A stretch of 64,000 nucleotides of DNA from NCBI GenBank assembly GCA_020744425.1, contig JAGMUV010000006.1, positions 1,116,001-1,180,000 on the forward strand, given 5' to 3'. Source of the stretch: Dactylonectria macrodidyma (taxonomy: Eukaryota > Ascomycota > Sordariomycetes > Hypocreales > Nectriaceae). The position numbers and the translations under genes are program-made. The notes beneath the pieces are model-generated. The model worked only from the letters and a program-made list of their open reading frames with translations. It was not told the origin of the DNA and made no database searches. Shown here one piece after another: positions 24,051 through 35,973 of the stretch. Position 1 is the first letter of the stretch. Each line of letters starts with the position of its first letter.

Positions 24051-24652
24051 GGCTAACTACATCAAGTCTCTTTGTCTGTCTTTGTCATCAAAGACCATGA
24101 CTCGCCCTTACTTCACGGTGGTTCTAGTTTTATTAATCAGCTAATCGGTACAAAGAGGAAGGATAGAAGTACCAGTACAGAGTTCTCCGTAAGTAGAACA
24201 AAGAAAGTGGGCAGTAAGCATCAACGCTGTAACGGGCCTATTGAGTGTGGATGGACATTGGACAATAGTCAAGCACAGCGTCGCTGGTGTGTATTGGTTA
24301 TCCTTTCTTAGATGAGATAGGCGAGTACGGCTTTACGCATCATTCAGGCCATCAAGCCACCAAGAAAACGGCACGTCACCGAGGCACCTTTGTACAACCA
24401 CATTTACGCAACCACACGTATCCAGTCGGCCATTCGTCCATTTGCATGATGTACACAATCTGGCACGGATGTTTTATCAAGGCTGGTTCCACGAGAAATA
24501 AAATGAGGCGAGGTGCCCAAGCGGTAAGATGTTCGTTGGACCTTCGGAGCCGTCTTTGACCGGTTATGACGACTAATTTTCTGTCTCGACCTCTCAACCG
24601 CCTTTTATGATTTTGTTCCTAAATAACAACTTGCAATACACAGCTGGAGAAG

Positions 24653-26001
24653 ATGCCTCACATTTCTCGACGTTTGACCGAATATGACCGTCACTGGAGC
24701 CTGGGTACTCATAAGCCTCACTCTGGGTCTTGTTCCCCTACTGCGTCGGAGTCGAGGCTTCACGATTCATTTACAAGCAATGGAGCGACATCTTCCGCTG
24801 AAATACAGTCTGGTCGCGTGAGTTACACTAATTATGACTTTGTGGCGTCGCGCCTTGAGAGCCGTTGACTCTGGTCTAACAGACATCAATAGGACGAGGA
24901 AGAAGAGCCACCGACCGACTTATCATGTTCCCCCTTAGAGTTATGTGATTTGTCGGAGAAGACGCCGCAACGAGTTAAAAACTTGAGCCTGACGACTATT
25001 CAGGACTCGTCATGGGTTGAAGTCACTCAACGCATTATTACGTTTTGCTACAAAATCTTCCGCAACCTTACCTGGGAAGAACTTGATGAACCCATCAAGG
25101 CATAGTTCACTCATATGACTCCGGATGCCTACAGATTGATGGGAATCGATTGGGGCAACGTCCATCTCTTCGCTGCCAGGATCTGGTGCATTGTGAATGA
25201 TTCCTTCTTTCAAAAGACGGAGACCGATTCTATCGAGTGGGAATCACCCTACTTCAAGCATCAAAACGACATGCCCAGAGAACTTCGCAGTACGTTACAC
25301 ACCTTGGAATCCTGTGTGTATCTGCTGGGAAAGCTGACCCTAATTCAGAGATCAAGCCTGGCGCACCCCATTCACACATGACCCGGATGTAGCGCCAGTG
25401 GGACAGGCTTTCCCTTTGTCCCTTCCGAGGGACAGGGAACTCGCCCGCCCGCCATTTCAGTCTGCAGTTCTTTCGCCAGGTCATTACGGATGGTATTGGG
25501 CCCTTCTTTCCAAAGGTACTCGATCAGAGTTGTGATAGTCTCTTGGAAGATATCGCCGTCTTCTTCATCAACTGGGAGGAAATCTTCTCATGCTGTCGGG
25601 ATTATCACTTATTTTTGTTTGGCCATCCCGGAACTCTGAAGACGTGCGGTTTTACATTTAGGAGTGAACTCTCTGGCAGCACAGCGATGAGGGGCCTAGA
25701 TGAGGGTGTCTTCCATTCGGACGCCAACTTTGATGGGAAACATGTTGACGTCATCGTGGCTCCCATGTTAATGACTATCAATTTCGGCGCAACACCTAAA
25801 ACCTTTGTCAAGATTCCCCGCATGGACATACCTATGGTGGTGTGAGCAGGATGGATTGAAGAACTTGAGAAATTGGGTGGGGGAGTAGAGAGAGACGAAG
25901 GAGAAGAAGGAGACGAAGGAGAAGAAGGAGACGAAGGAGACGAAGGAGGAGAGAGAGAAGGAGAGGGAAAAGAAGATGAGGACCTGGAAGATGCTGAATG
26001 A
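24653..26001 (+). pseudogene. Three-exon accessory gene interrupted by two in-frame TAG codons
   Basis: Exons 24653-24817, 24893-25289 and 25349-26001 (introns GTGAGT..TAG, 75 nt, and GTACGT..CAG with branch GCTGAC, 59 nt) join in frame across about 400 codons. I do not recognise a named domain. The product reads as a soluble protein with motifs such as NLTWEELDEPIKA, MTPDAYRLMGIDWG and FFINWEEIFS, and may end at the TGA at 25843. Beyond that TGA the same frame stays open through a Glu/Gly/Asp-rich repeat to the TGA at 25999. Two TAG codons interrupt it, at 25103-25105 and 25390-25392. Both could be CAG changed to TAG, the CpA-to-TpA change typical of repeat-induced point mutation. Both are also the codon corrected by A-to-I mRNA editing in some sordariomycetes, so loss of function is not certain. 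Confidence 0.6.
25895..25975. repeat. Purine-rich GAAGGAGA/GACGAAGGA repeat
   Basis: An imperfect 6- to 15-bp repeat of GA-rich units on the plus strand, inside the 3' end of the interrupted gene, giving an acidic Glu/Gly/Asp stretch in its frame. Confidence 0.85.
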
Positions 26002-27161
26002 TGAAACAGACAATGGAGAATTAGATGACGCAGAGCAGTTACGAGTTTGGCAACTGTGAATAGTAACACCTGGGCTGTCTCTATTTCGCGCTATAATGTG
26101 CTCTAGAAATTTGAATATTCCAGTTCGTGTTGAATGTTATTCCCCCTCCCTAGCTGAGCAGAGTATATGCGGATGTGGGAAGGCTCGGCTCTGATGTTTG
26201 TTTGTTATTGTAACCTTGTGTTAAATATGAGCTTCGGTAAGCATCTCTGATGTGTCTGAGAAAGGGTAATTTTGGGATTGATGCCACTTCTGTACCCTTA
26301 TTTAACTAGAATATTCTTATATAAGCTAGGAAGCTGGGGTATTATATTCATACTCATTTATATCAAGGCTTTATTAATTATTAGATCGCTTTGACCTTGG
26401 TGAAGAGACGGTGAAGACGTGTTAGCCGAAGTGCAAGGTGCTACTTTAAGAATCGTAGAGCCCATTGGAGTTACGATTCAACGAGAGAGTTTCCCGAAAG
26501 ACACGCCACACGGCCTATCAATCTTTCTCCCTGATGAATCATCACTAGAGCTATGTAGCCATGCCATAGTACGCAGGGGTGTGTGACCGACAGCGGAATG
26601 GTTCTTTAACGTCAAGCATGCTTCAGGCTATAATTCGGATCGTTATATAAGAGGTAGCTCTTTCCAGAACTCGTGAAGTTGGGCACGGCCATGATGTCTC
26701 GTACAAAATGTGACGGGCCGAGCATCAATTTGTCTCCATAGGCCGACCATCTAACCAAGTTCACCCTCGTCCACAGAGCTAGTAAGAGCGCCACATCACT
26801 GCTCATTCTGCGTTTAGAACGACACGTGAAACCATGCCGTTTGAAGTTCAGACGCATGCCAAGCGTTGGCTTGCCCACAAAACGGTCTTCGAGTTACGAA
26901 GGCGTTGGGGCCAACTCTTCACGACATGACGCGGACTATCACCCTCAAACTAAAGACCAAAAGCAAACCTGCGCAGATATTGAATTGGGAACCTTCTGGG
27001 TACTGAAATTTGTTACTAAACGCGCCATTACTAGTCAAAGAGAGAAATTCAAGGTCGTTAAGGTTAGTCTTGCTGGCAACATCGACTTGTTTCGGCCAGA
27101 TCGGTCTGGAAAGAGACTGATAATGAAATCTTCTCGCCTCATTTGTATCAACATCCGATTA
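26002..27161. other. AT-rich gene-free stretch
   Basis: The stretch is AT-rich, especially 26200-26400. A minus-strand frame at 26612-26878 has some coding texture (LMLGPSHFVRDIMAVPNF) but no intact gene around it and no domain I recognise. It may be another decayed fragment of the same island. Confidence 0.4.
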
Positions 27162-27242
27162 GCGTAATTGGTTTAGTGGTAAAATTCTCCGTTGCCATCC
27201 GAGCAACGTCGGGGAGCCCTGGGTTCGATTCCCAGATTACGC
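27162..27242 (+). tRNA. tRNA-Gly (anticodon GCC), with an 11-nt intron
   Basis: The acceptor stem GCGTAAT pairs with ATTACGC at the 3' end. The D arm carries the A-box sequence TGGTTTAGTGGT, and the T arm carries the B box GGTTCGATTCC with a perfect CTGGG/CCCAG stem. The anticodon stem is CTCCG/CGGGG (one T-G pair) and the loop reads TTGCCA, giving anticodon GCC. An extra 11 nt (about 27199-27209) sits directly after the base 3' of the anticodon, the standard position of nuclear tRNA introns. Without it the tRNA is 70 nt, normal for Gly. T-rich sequence follows (CATTTTG, about 27253-27259) as a weak polymerase III terminator. Confidence 0.93.
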
Positions 27243-28936
27243 AACAAACTTTCATTTTGCCGGTCGGTGCACCTGAATGGGATTGGAACTTCTCTTTTTG
27301 GTCCTCAAGGCAATTGTCTCGTTTTGAAGGGCCATCACAAGTCCAGATACTAAGCATAATACAAAAGCAGCAAAAAAAAGATATGCGTGCCTTAGGATTA
27401 TGTCTGCTTCAAGCGCCGGCCGTGCTACTCCGTTCCAGGTTTCTTTCCTCCCTCAGCTTCAAGTCGTTGTGCGTTGCTCACGGTACGTTCACGTACTTCG
27501 TTCTCCGATAACTTAATCTGGGGTGGAATATCAAGTGATCTGCTACTACACTCGCCGACAACCTGAACGCATGCGAACACGCAATTTCGCAGGTGCACGG
27601 CTTCGCCTCGCCACGCGTAACACTTCCGTATAACGATCTACATTGGCGCAATGCTTACTAACTGGGGCTTAAGCCGTCACTGGTGAGCCAAACATGGGGC
27701 AACGAGGCATGAATCCGCATAAGCTTCATCGTGTCAATGTGTCTACCTGAGACGGACACTTGTTCCATTCCCGAACGCCTTCGTTCGCAATCCTTGATAA
27801 TCAATCTCTTTGCGCCACTCGCAACACCATCAACAGTAATGCACGGACAATACACAACGAGTCCTTGCTGCAGAATCCCAATCCGACTCTATCCCCCTCA
27901 TTGTCCATCGCCACCCATCCCAGATATCAGCGGAGCCAGTAGGTTGATAAAATGACACCATAATCAATGCGAAACTGGCCCGGGACCAAAGACTCTAGGT
28001 GTACAATAAGTCCTAACCCGTCGCGGGTCAAGTCTCACACATGATAAGGAGAAGAAGTAGAAAAATGACATCAAATCGGAAATCCCAGGTATAGATGGCA
28101 TGCCAGTCTTAACAAGATTATTCTCTGCAGGGCAGCAGATAGAAGCGCGAACCTCCTTTGCCCATACAATCTATCGCTTTGGTGATGCGGGATGGGAGTG
28201 TGTCCAAGCCCAGCCTTTCCTCCTCTTTCGCCATGCTCCGTAACACGATATATAACATCCGCAACCTGGACTATAGCTATCAGGAGCTTCCCCCAGGGAA
28301 TGCATGCGAATCCAGTCGTAACGTAACGAGAAAGAAACAAATGGGGAGGTTCAATCCCACCCCATGCCAGGGGATGGGGATCGTCATGAACCAGGTAGCC
28401 CCAACCTTTCCTCCAACAGCGAGTCGGTAAACAGCCGCCAATGACAATCTTCCTTCCACATTTATGACATTCTTCCATTACTTTCAACCAGAAACAACAC
28501 AGCCCCTAGGGGTATACATGAGTTCATCGACAGGATGCAGTAGTATATGCGTCGTTTGTGCATGGGGACTCGAGGTGAACAGGCCGTAACAAAGCCCAAC
28601 ACTCCGTGTCTTCCCATCATCGCCGCTTTTGGGGTATCAACTTTTCCTGCCATCAAGCCAATGACCGGGTCTCGACCCACAAGACATAGCATAGGGATAC
28701 AGGCTCAATAAGAAAATTCCATGCAAATTGGAAACCATAACTTGCAGGCATGATTTGAGAAAAGAAAAAAGAATCGCCCAATCAAATGCACTACCCATAT
28801 CCTCAATGATTAGAAATGACAATGCGTGCCACTCGCTTCCATCAAAGGATGTAGGATGGGGAAGGAGAGAAGGGAAAAAAATCAAGAAATTGCACGCTAA
28901 TCATCAACATCGTCATCTCTCATAAAGAAATCATCA
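27243..28936. other. Intergenic interval
   Basis: No supported gene. The right part is probably the 3' untranslated region of the minus-strand gene ending at 28937. Frames such as 28071-28487 (minus) have no domain. Confidence 0.5.
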
Positions 28937-30769
28937 TCAATAGTCGTCGAGGGCAAACGTCGGATCGTAGGGAGCATAGCTGGCGTAGCTACGGGTCTGC
29001 GAGTCAGACTGGCTGGGAGCTCGGATACGATGAGTCAAGGTCTTGCGCTCCACTCGACTCCGACCGTCCTCAATCTGGTAGACGGTGCTGGCCCTGTCGC
29101 TGCCGCTGCCAATGCGAGAGCCGCTTGGGGCGCTGAAGGTGATCTCACCACCGTCACCGCATTCGATCTCGGCACCTTGTACCCTGACAACGGCTGAGCC
29201 GGAGACCTTGATGGTGACATTGTCGTTGTCGCTAGACGAGGATCGGGTGATACCAGTAGTGTTGCTTCGCTTGTATTCGCTCTCGTCTCGGCTGTCGCTG
29301 CTGCGGGTTGACCGGCTACTACCACCACCAGCGCGGTGGCTAGCCTTGCGCAAAGCCTCAGCAGTCAATGCCAGTGGGGTACCGCCGTTGACGTCGTCCT
29401 GGTACGCCAGCGCAGTAAGGTACTTATCCTCGTCAAGGCTGACACCACCGCCGCCGAGGGCGCGGTCCCCGTAGAACGAGTCTCTACGGGTACGGGAGGG
29501 CATGATCTCGAGTCCTGGTTGCTCGTAGGCAACAGAACCTCGCCGAGTACGAGCCAAAGCCATACGGCGGTCATAGTTGTTGGCCTCCGGGGAGACCTCG
29601 GTGTAGTTGTCGTCGTTGCCTAGCAAATCGTCCTCCTCAAAACCGACACTCCGCTGGTCAGCGAAGCCGACGCCCCGGCGAGTGGTGGGAGGGCGAGACT
29701 TCTGTCTGGTGGGCGGCTTATGAGCTGGAGGGCGGTAAGGTGAACCAACTGGTAGCGCGGATTGAGGACGAGGGATAAATTCAGGAGGAGGCATTCGCTT
29801 CCGATCATCTTCGGTCTGCTTCTTAGAGCGGGAAGCACGTCGGGTGATGCGAGGGTCGGGCTCCTCTTCGTAAGCCCTGGGGTCATAACCATATCCCGCC
29901 GGAGCCGGAGCCTGAGCATGTTGCTGCTGTCGGAAACCTATGGCGGAAGCAGGACGTTCGAATCGATTCTTGAGGTGCGAAGTTTGATTCTGCATGGTCA
30001 TATCGAAAAACCCCGGGGTATGGCGAGCAGGTGATGCTGGAATGCCAATCATGGATGGTGACGGTCCTCCTCCATACAAAGGTGGTGGTGGTGGGTAGGA
30101 GCCACCAGGGTAGCCTACCGGCTGCTGCTGCTGGCCGGCATGAGCCGGGTGCCAACCCGCAGGGCCTCCCATTGACGGCGGCGGGCCTTGACCCGGGTAG
30201 TAGCTGTTAGGGCGTGTTTGGGCACGAGGACGCATGCCAGACGTCGCTGGCTGCGGGACGCCATAGCAAGAAGGGTCCTCGACGTGACCCCGCCGATACT
30301 GCTGTACAACAGGCTCGGTTCTGGACTGAGTGAGAGACGTAGGTCGAGTCTTTTTAGAGGGCTTGACCTCACGCTCCTTAGGGGCCTTGGCCTCGACTCG
30401 AGCCTCTCGGGTCTTGCGCTGCATTTGTTCGGCGGCCTCCTTCTGTTTCCGTTCCTTGCGACGGCGATCCTTGTCTCGCTGCTCTCGTTCCCGCTGTTCA
30501 CGCTCGTACTCTCGACGAGGGTCACGTTCACGCTTGGAAGAGCGGGGTGTGTCGTCAGAGTCGGTTTGGGTGTTAGAGGAGTCGGACTTTCTGTTGGAAG
30601 AGCGCTTGTCGGCACCACGGGACTTACCCGTGTTGGGACGCTCCTTGTAAGGTGTCGTGGGGACCTCGGACCTGGCGTAGATGCGGGTGCTGGCAATGCC
30701 CTCTACAGAACTACCAGAGTCCTCTTCGGCGTCCTCAACGTAGGTAGTGTAGTCGATGCGATCTGCCAT
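28937..30769 (-). CDS. Large, mostly disordered fungal protein of unknown function
   Basis: One exon of 610 codons. I do not recognise a named family. Residues about 1-60 are acidic. Residues about 60-150 are an Arg/Lys/Glu-rich helical stretch (ERDPRREYEREQREREQRDK), likely coiled coil. Residues about 160-290 are rich in Pro, Gly and Gln with PPP runs. The middle contains several Arg-rich and RRxS-like segments that resemble kinase sites. The C-terminal region (about 510-580) is different: a compact, probably beta-stranded module (TIKVSGSAVVRVQGAEIECG, then GEITFSAPSGS) followed by Ser/Arg/Tyr-rich residues to the end. The start at 30769 is the first ATG of the frame. The uniform protein texture over 600 codons makes the gene firm. 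A scaffold or RNA/cytoskeleton-associated role is conceivable but not shown. Confidence 0.82.
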   Translation of the reverse strand: MADRIDYTTYVEDAEEDSGSSVEGIASTRIYARSEVPTTPYKERPNTGKSRGADKRSSNRKSDSSNTQTDSDDTPRSSKRERDPRREYEREQREREQRDKDRRRKERKQKEAAEQMQRKTREARVEAKAPKEREVKPSKKTRPTSLTQSRTEPVVQQYRRGHVEDPSCYGVPQPATSGMRPRAQTRPNSYYPGQGPPPSMGGPAGWHPAHAGQQQQPVGYPGGSYPPPPPLYGGGPSPSMIGIPASPARHTPGFFDMTMQNQTSHLKNRFERPASAIGFRQQQHAQAPAPAGYGYDPRAYEEEPDPRITRRASRSKKQTEDDRKRMPPPEFIPRPQSALPVGSPYRPPAHKPPTRQKSRPPTTRRGVGFADQRSVGFEEDDLLGNDDNYTEVSPEANNYDRRMALARTRRGSVAYEQPGLEIMPSRTRRDSFYGDRALGGGGVSLDEDKYLTALAYQDDVNGGTPLALTAEALRKASHRAGGGSSRSTRSSDSRDESEYKRSNTTGITRSSSSDNDNVTIKVSGSAVVRVQGAEIECGDGGEITFSAPSGSRIGSGSDRASTVYQIEDGRSRVERKTLTHRIRAPSQSDSQTRSYASYAPYDPTFALDDY

Positions 30770-31700
30770 CGTGAGGTGGCGCGATGGGTGGCGCGATCAG
30801 AGTTCGGTCGCCCCGAGGGAGCGTTCAGGTGTTGGTGGGCTCGGCAGCCTCCAGCAACGGCCGCACTAAGGCGGGACGGGACGAAAGTCTATGGGATCGG
30901 GAAGCGGGTGGCGATGGCGATTGAGGGCGAAACGCAAGCGTTCGTAGTTGGGTGTCTCTTTTTCTCGAGTCGAGCAGCGGACATAGGACTTCTGGGTTGC
31001 TGGGTGGGGAACTCGCTGACAGGCAATGTGATCGAGGTGATGATGCGTCGGTAGTTGAAACGAAGTCGATGATGGCTCTGGCATGAACCAAAAATTGATA
31101 GTGATGCTGGTGATAAATAATGTTGGTGACGGTAGTCGAGCGGGAGGAGAAAGACGGAGGTGGTGGTAGGAGCAAAGTGCTGAAGAGGTCGAAGAGGTCG
31201 AGGGTCGTTTCTTGAAGAGGGAAGGAGGGGAGGAGGGGGGAGCAAAGAGCATGGATGGACGGATGGGCAGTTTTAATAAAAGCAGTGCCAATCCCAGGGC
31301 CCACGGGAGGGGGTGGCCCAGTGGCCCGCAGTGGCCCGCTGTAAGCCTGTGTATGGATGGCCTGGGTAGGGGCGTCCCAGCGGCTGCGAGCCAGCCTGTA
31401 GCGAGGATTTATCGTCCCGCCCCCAGGCCCCAGCCGCCGGTTGCCAGTCAATGCTCTGGTTGCTCTGGTTGCTCCCGCCCAAGAAAAAAAAGTGTGTGCC
31501 GGGGGGTGGGAGGAATGAGGGTGTGTAGGAAGGTGCAACCCCAGGGCGGGCACCTCACACCTCAGCAAGGGGGGGCATGACAGCACGGAGCAAGGGCGAG
31601 TCGCGGCGGAAGCATTGGGGACGTGGGTGTGTGCGTAGAGTAGCGCGCATCTGAGCACCACGCAATATCGTGGGTGTGCTTTTGCGCAAGCACAGCACAC

Positions 31701-31745
31701 AGGCACAACAGGCACAACAGGCACAACAGGCACAACAGGCATAGC
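31701..31745. repeat. 9-bp tandem repeat (AGGCACAAC), four to five units
   Basis: Four perfect units and one variant, head to tail, followed by related GCATAGCAC units. On the minus strand the repeat is GTTGTGCCT. Confidence 0.92.
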
Positions 31746-31791
31746 ACAGCATAGCACAACACGACAGCAACGTCAGTGGTAGGCTCACTCA

Positions 31792-31811
31792 CCAGCCAGC
31801 CAGCCAGCCAG
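31792..31811. repeat. (CCAG)n tandem repeat
   Basis: Five units of the tetranucleotide CCAG/GCCA. Confidence 0.9.
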
Positions 31812-32471
31812 ATGGACAGACAGAATTTACCGGCGCTGGTGGTGTTTGATGCAGACCCAGAAACGGCGACTCCTTGCTTGCCCATGCTGGCAGCAGTCTC
31901 CCTTCCTTCCTACCTTATTTTGCCTGGCTTGATCAAGCATCCAGCCCGAGTGGAGTCTCTTTCCTTACAGTACTACATACAGCACATAATACCGACTGAA
32001 CACGCCGGTGACGGATGCCTGCAGCATGGCACCAAACCACCCATTATCAGTCAGCACCCCCGTCGTCTCTCAACAAACACGAGCAATTATCAGCAAGCTA
32101 TCAGCGACCGTGGGTGACAGCCCGGCGACGGCGGACGTCGGCTAGTTGGTGGACAACAGGCGAGGCGATTGTGAGTCTGGGACGACCTCACCGTCAATTG
32201 CGCATTCCACAGAGCCTGAGCCTCCCTTCACCAATACATTGGACTCTCCCGCCCTTGCCATTGCTTTGGCCTCTTCCAACGACCACTAGGTCAGCTACCG
32301 TCCCGGCCTACTCTTGATGCCTACATTGGCTTGCCGTGAGCTCTCTGGCTAGCTCCGGCGGCGGCGGAGGCCACGGCGGGCCATCGCGGCGGGAGTACTA
32401 TACCAAACTCATGTGGGGTGTACAATTGAAGCACAAGAAAGGGGCACAGAACACTGCGCCCGAGGAAGAGG

Positions 32472-32494
32472 TAGAGAGAGAGAGAGAGAGAGAG
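32472..32494. repeat. (GA)n microsatellite
   Basis: An uninterrupted GA tract of about 23 bp. Confidence 0.93.
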
Positions 32495-35400
32495 GAGGGG
32501 TGTGGCTGGCATGAAGCCATGTGTTTTCGTGGGGAATGGGCCCGATGAAGTATGGAAGCAGACAAGTGCTGAATGATGGGTAAACCGCGAAAGCTAGATA
32601 CCGGACCCCTCTTGTCCTGTTCCTTTGCTTTGCGGAAGTTGGGATATGCCCCGTCTACACCTGCGTCCAGACCGCGTCCTCCTACCGTCAGTTCCCGAAC
32701 CGAGCTGCTTCCTTTCATCCTACATACATGTGCATCGTGACCTATCTTGGTCTTTGGGTCTATCTCGAGATGACGGAAATAGCCTAGCACCCAGCCCTTT
32801 CGTCACTGACGGCCCATTTCTGGTCCCAGCCTTTGACATTGGGGAGAATCCCGGAGAAACCCTGGTACTGCCTGGAGCCAATGGGCAAACCCAGAGCATC
32901 AAGCCTCATCAACGGTCCTCCGGGGAAATCAAAGAAGACTAACAGAGGGCATGGGTGGCCCTATGAGGTCAAGACGTCTAGCGACGAGCGACCTACGAAG
33001 TAGAGTGAGGCGGGCTGCTGGCCGTGCTAAGCCCCGGATCCCAGATCCCAGCCCATTGTCAGGCTACCCACGAAAACCACGCGGCCGAGAATGGATCTGA
33101 TCTGTCGACGCAACCCCAGATAGTGTCCCAAGACCCGCTCTCGCGCCGCTCTCGCGCGCCTTCACGGGTCTCTTGAGTGTTGTCCAGTGGCCATGAGCGT
33201 GCTCGCTGGCAGGGAGTCCCTCAAGAGCCTTCGGGGCCAGGCGAAGCACGCAGGCCCAACTGTGGAGCTTGCCTCCGGTCCGCCTCATCCAACGCTTTTT
33301 CCCTCTTCCCTGCTTTTTTGGCTTGCTCTGCGATGCCGCCGCCTCCTCCTCGACTCTTGGTCAGTTTCCCCCGATTAAATTTCTGTTGGTCCAGTCATAT
33401 CAGGCCAGGTCGCTGGGTGGTCGGGTTCCCAGCAGACCAGACTGAATCACGCCCCTCCCGCTCACGACACGCTCCGTCCATGACACACGCCCCCGGTGTC
33501 GTTCGGGTGCTGAACCAGCTTACACCCTGGCCGGAACGTTAAAAGAAGCTGGTGTAGAAGCTGGAAAGGTCCAGGCTCTTGGGCAGGGACCGACCCACCA
33601 ACTGACGGAAGTGGCAGATAGATTGATTAACGAGGCCGGCAATCGCGAATTAGACCCTGGGGCTGGTTATCATGGAGGCGAAACAGTCCAGGAAAGAAGC
33701 TCGGCCCCCGTACTGTAGAATGCGCATTTGCCAGTGATCGATTGTGACACTCATCTGATGGGATGGGAAATGGGCCTAAGCTGGTTGTTATCGAGTTGTC
33801 AACACCACGGGTATCCGTGTCGTCCAGCGAGTTCGAGATCAATGACAGGTTTCAGCGCTTGGTGCTCCACGAAACCTTGGGGCACAGGCTTGGCAGGTCG
33901 CGGGGGTGAGCCAAAACAGGAGGCAACGTTTGGAGCCATGGTTTCGTCCACGGTCTTGGCTTCACTCCATGGCTCCCTTGAGGCAAGGCTTACAGTCGCG
34001 TGGTACTCGACTGTGTGTTGCTACGCTGTTTTAGGGCTGTATAATACTGGGCATCGTCGTCGCATCAGCGTTGGGATGGCGAATGCGGATGCCTACTGTT
34101 GCTCCAATCGTCTCAGCTTCAAGCTTTGGGTACAGACTGGGCGCTGTTAAGGCGCCAACACCGGCATGGGCTTGCCAGGGTGGGGTGTTCGCAGTGACAT
34201 GCCCAGAACCTGCCAGACACCCTTTCAAGCGAATTTTCAACCTGCGGGCCTCTCTATGTCTCTATTTGGCTCGGTTGGCCTCTTTCTTCGTCTACGCTTC
34301 AGCCAAGCGTTGCTTAATTGGTTTGCCACTCCTCTTGAGGCTCTGCCGGCCTTTTCGCATTCCGTGCCCGACTGCGCGTTTGGCGGAGAAAAGTTCCTGG
34401 CTTAGACCCTGGCTCGGGTATCAACCAGAGTCACTTGAAGAGACGTGTGACTCTCCTCCAGGAGGAAGAACATCGACATGCAATGAGACACGATGGACGG
34501 TGGACACTACACGTCGAAAAACCAAACTCATATAAAAGTCCCATTCGATATTGCCATGAAGCTAGGGGAGCCCAAGAAAGAGGTGGCTGTGGCTATGATT
34601 CCAGTTATGGAATGTGGGTTTACGACAGGTGAATCACCCGTGTCTCCGCCGTGCGTCGGATGAGCTTCACCAGCCGCCGACGACTCAAGGCGACACGCAC
34701 CACACGCCCTTTGGTCGGGAACAGATGCCCCTCATGGTTTCTTCATTACATGCGTTCTTTCCTGCCCAGCGGTCTGTTTATGTATGGCTACGTACCAGAA
34801 CGAGAGGCGTAAAAAGAAACGAAAAAATACATGACCAAACAAGACGAGGGGCCAGCGCATTCTCACCACGATGACGAGACCCAATCGTCTAGGGCCAAAT
34901 ATGCATTTGGATCCACGCCTGCTCATGCACACGCCTGATGCCCAACCCCCCTCTCGGTTGGCTGCTTCAGCAAGAGTCACCACCGCGTGCTGTCATAGGC
35001 TCACAGCTCTTCATCCTGTTTGAAACTCACAGGTCAACAATTATAGCTGCAGGGCTCCAACGCACCCTACTTCCTCACACCCCGAGTCATGCCTTTCCCG
35101 GGTGAGGATGCATCAGTCTCTCCGAGAACCCCCATGAAATGCTGTCGCCAGACGGACAATTCGACAAGCCTTCAGCCGGTCCAACGAACCGCTCGAGGTA
35201 TGCGGCGCTGGTCTCGCCGTCACCGTGGCCGCCACGGACTCTATTCTGGCTCTCCCCTTGCTTGGAGCCATAACATCTTGGCCGCTTGGTCTCCGGATGC
35301 CCCCCACACTTCCCCCTCCGGCAGATTCCCCTTCTGCCTGGATCATGTCCCGATTCTCGGCCGCCATCCCAGAAATACTCGGCCCGCCAGCCGGAGGTAG

Positions 35401-35917
35401 CCTCCGGGTCTCGACAACAGTGTCGTCTCTGTCCCCCAATAACGGGACGCCAGATCTCACAACGCCCTCCCTGCGACGCCCGCATGTGACCTCGCCTTTC
35501 GCTTGAACATGTTCGGGGCAAAAGCCGAGTCGACTGGCAGGCAACAATCCCCTTTCCTGCTGCCATGGCCCCCAAGACCAATAGAGACGGTGCCGGCAAG
35601 GTGGTGTCCTCATCACCGCATCGACAAGTACCCAAAATCAGCGAATGCCCTCGCTCACAGAGTCTTCAAACATTCCAGTCGCCTATCTTGCTGCCGACCG
35701 ACTGACACGCTGCAGCACTTCACTCGATGCCCGCTGGCCCGTTGCTGTTGCGATGCGGTCATCCTTGGATCTGTGGGCACCCCTACGTATCACACCCTCC
35801 CTCCCACCAAGCTGAACCTGCGTGCTCTAGTTCGTCCAAGGTCGGTCAGTGTCGTGTGGTGGACAGACACTGTGGGTGGATGGGATACCCTCTCACACAC
35901 ATCACCCTGGCACCCTC

Positions 35918-35973
35918 GCGTACCCTCACGTACCCTCACGCATCCTCACGCACCCTTACGCATCCTCACGCAT
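35918..35973. repeat. 10-bp minisatellite (TACCCTCACG / CATCCTCACG)
   Basis: About six degenerate 10-bp units head to tail. Open frames on both strands over this stretch are a side effect of the repeat. Confidence 0.9.

Noticed and set aside
24505..24570. tRNA-like start (GGCGAGGTGCCCAAGCGGT)
   Set aside because: It resembles the D-arm region of a Ser/Leu tRNA, but no acceptor or T arm closes the structure.
26612..27167. Opposed frames of 88 and 113 codons left of the tRNA
   Set aside because: Some protein-like texture but no intact model or domain; kept only as a note in the AT-rich interval.
31700..31811. Short tandem repeats considered as a CRISPR-like array
   Set aside because: Units of 9 and 4 bp head to tail without spacers; ordinary eukaryotic minisatellite and microsatellite.
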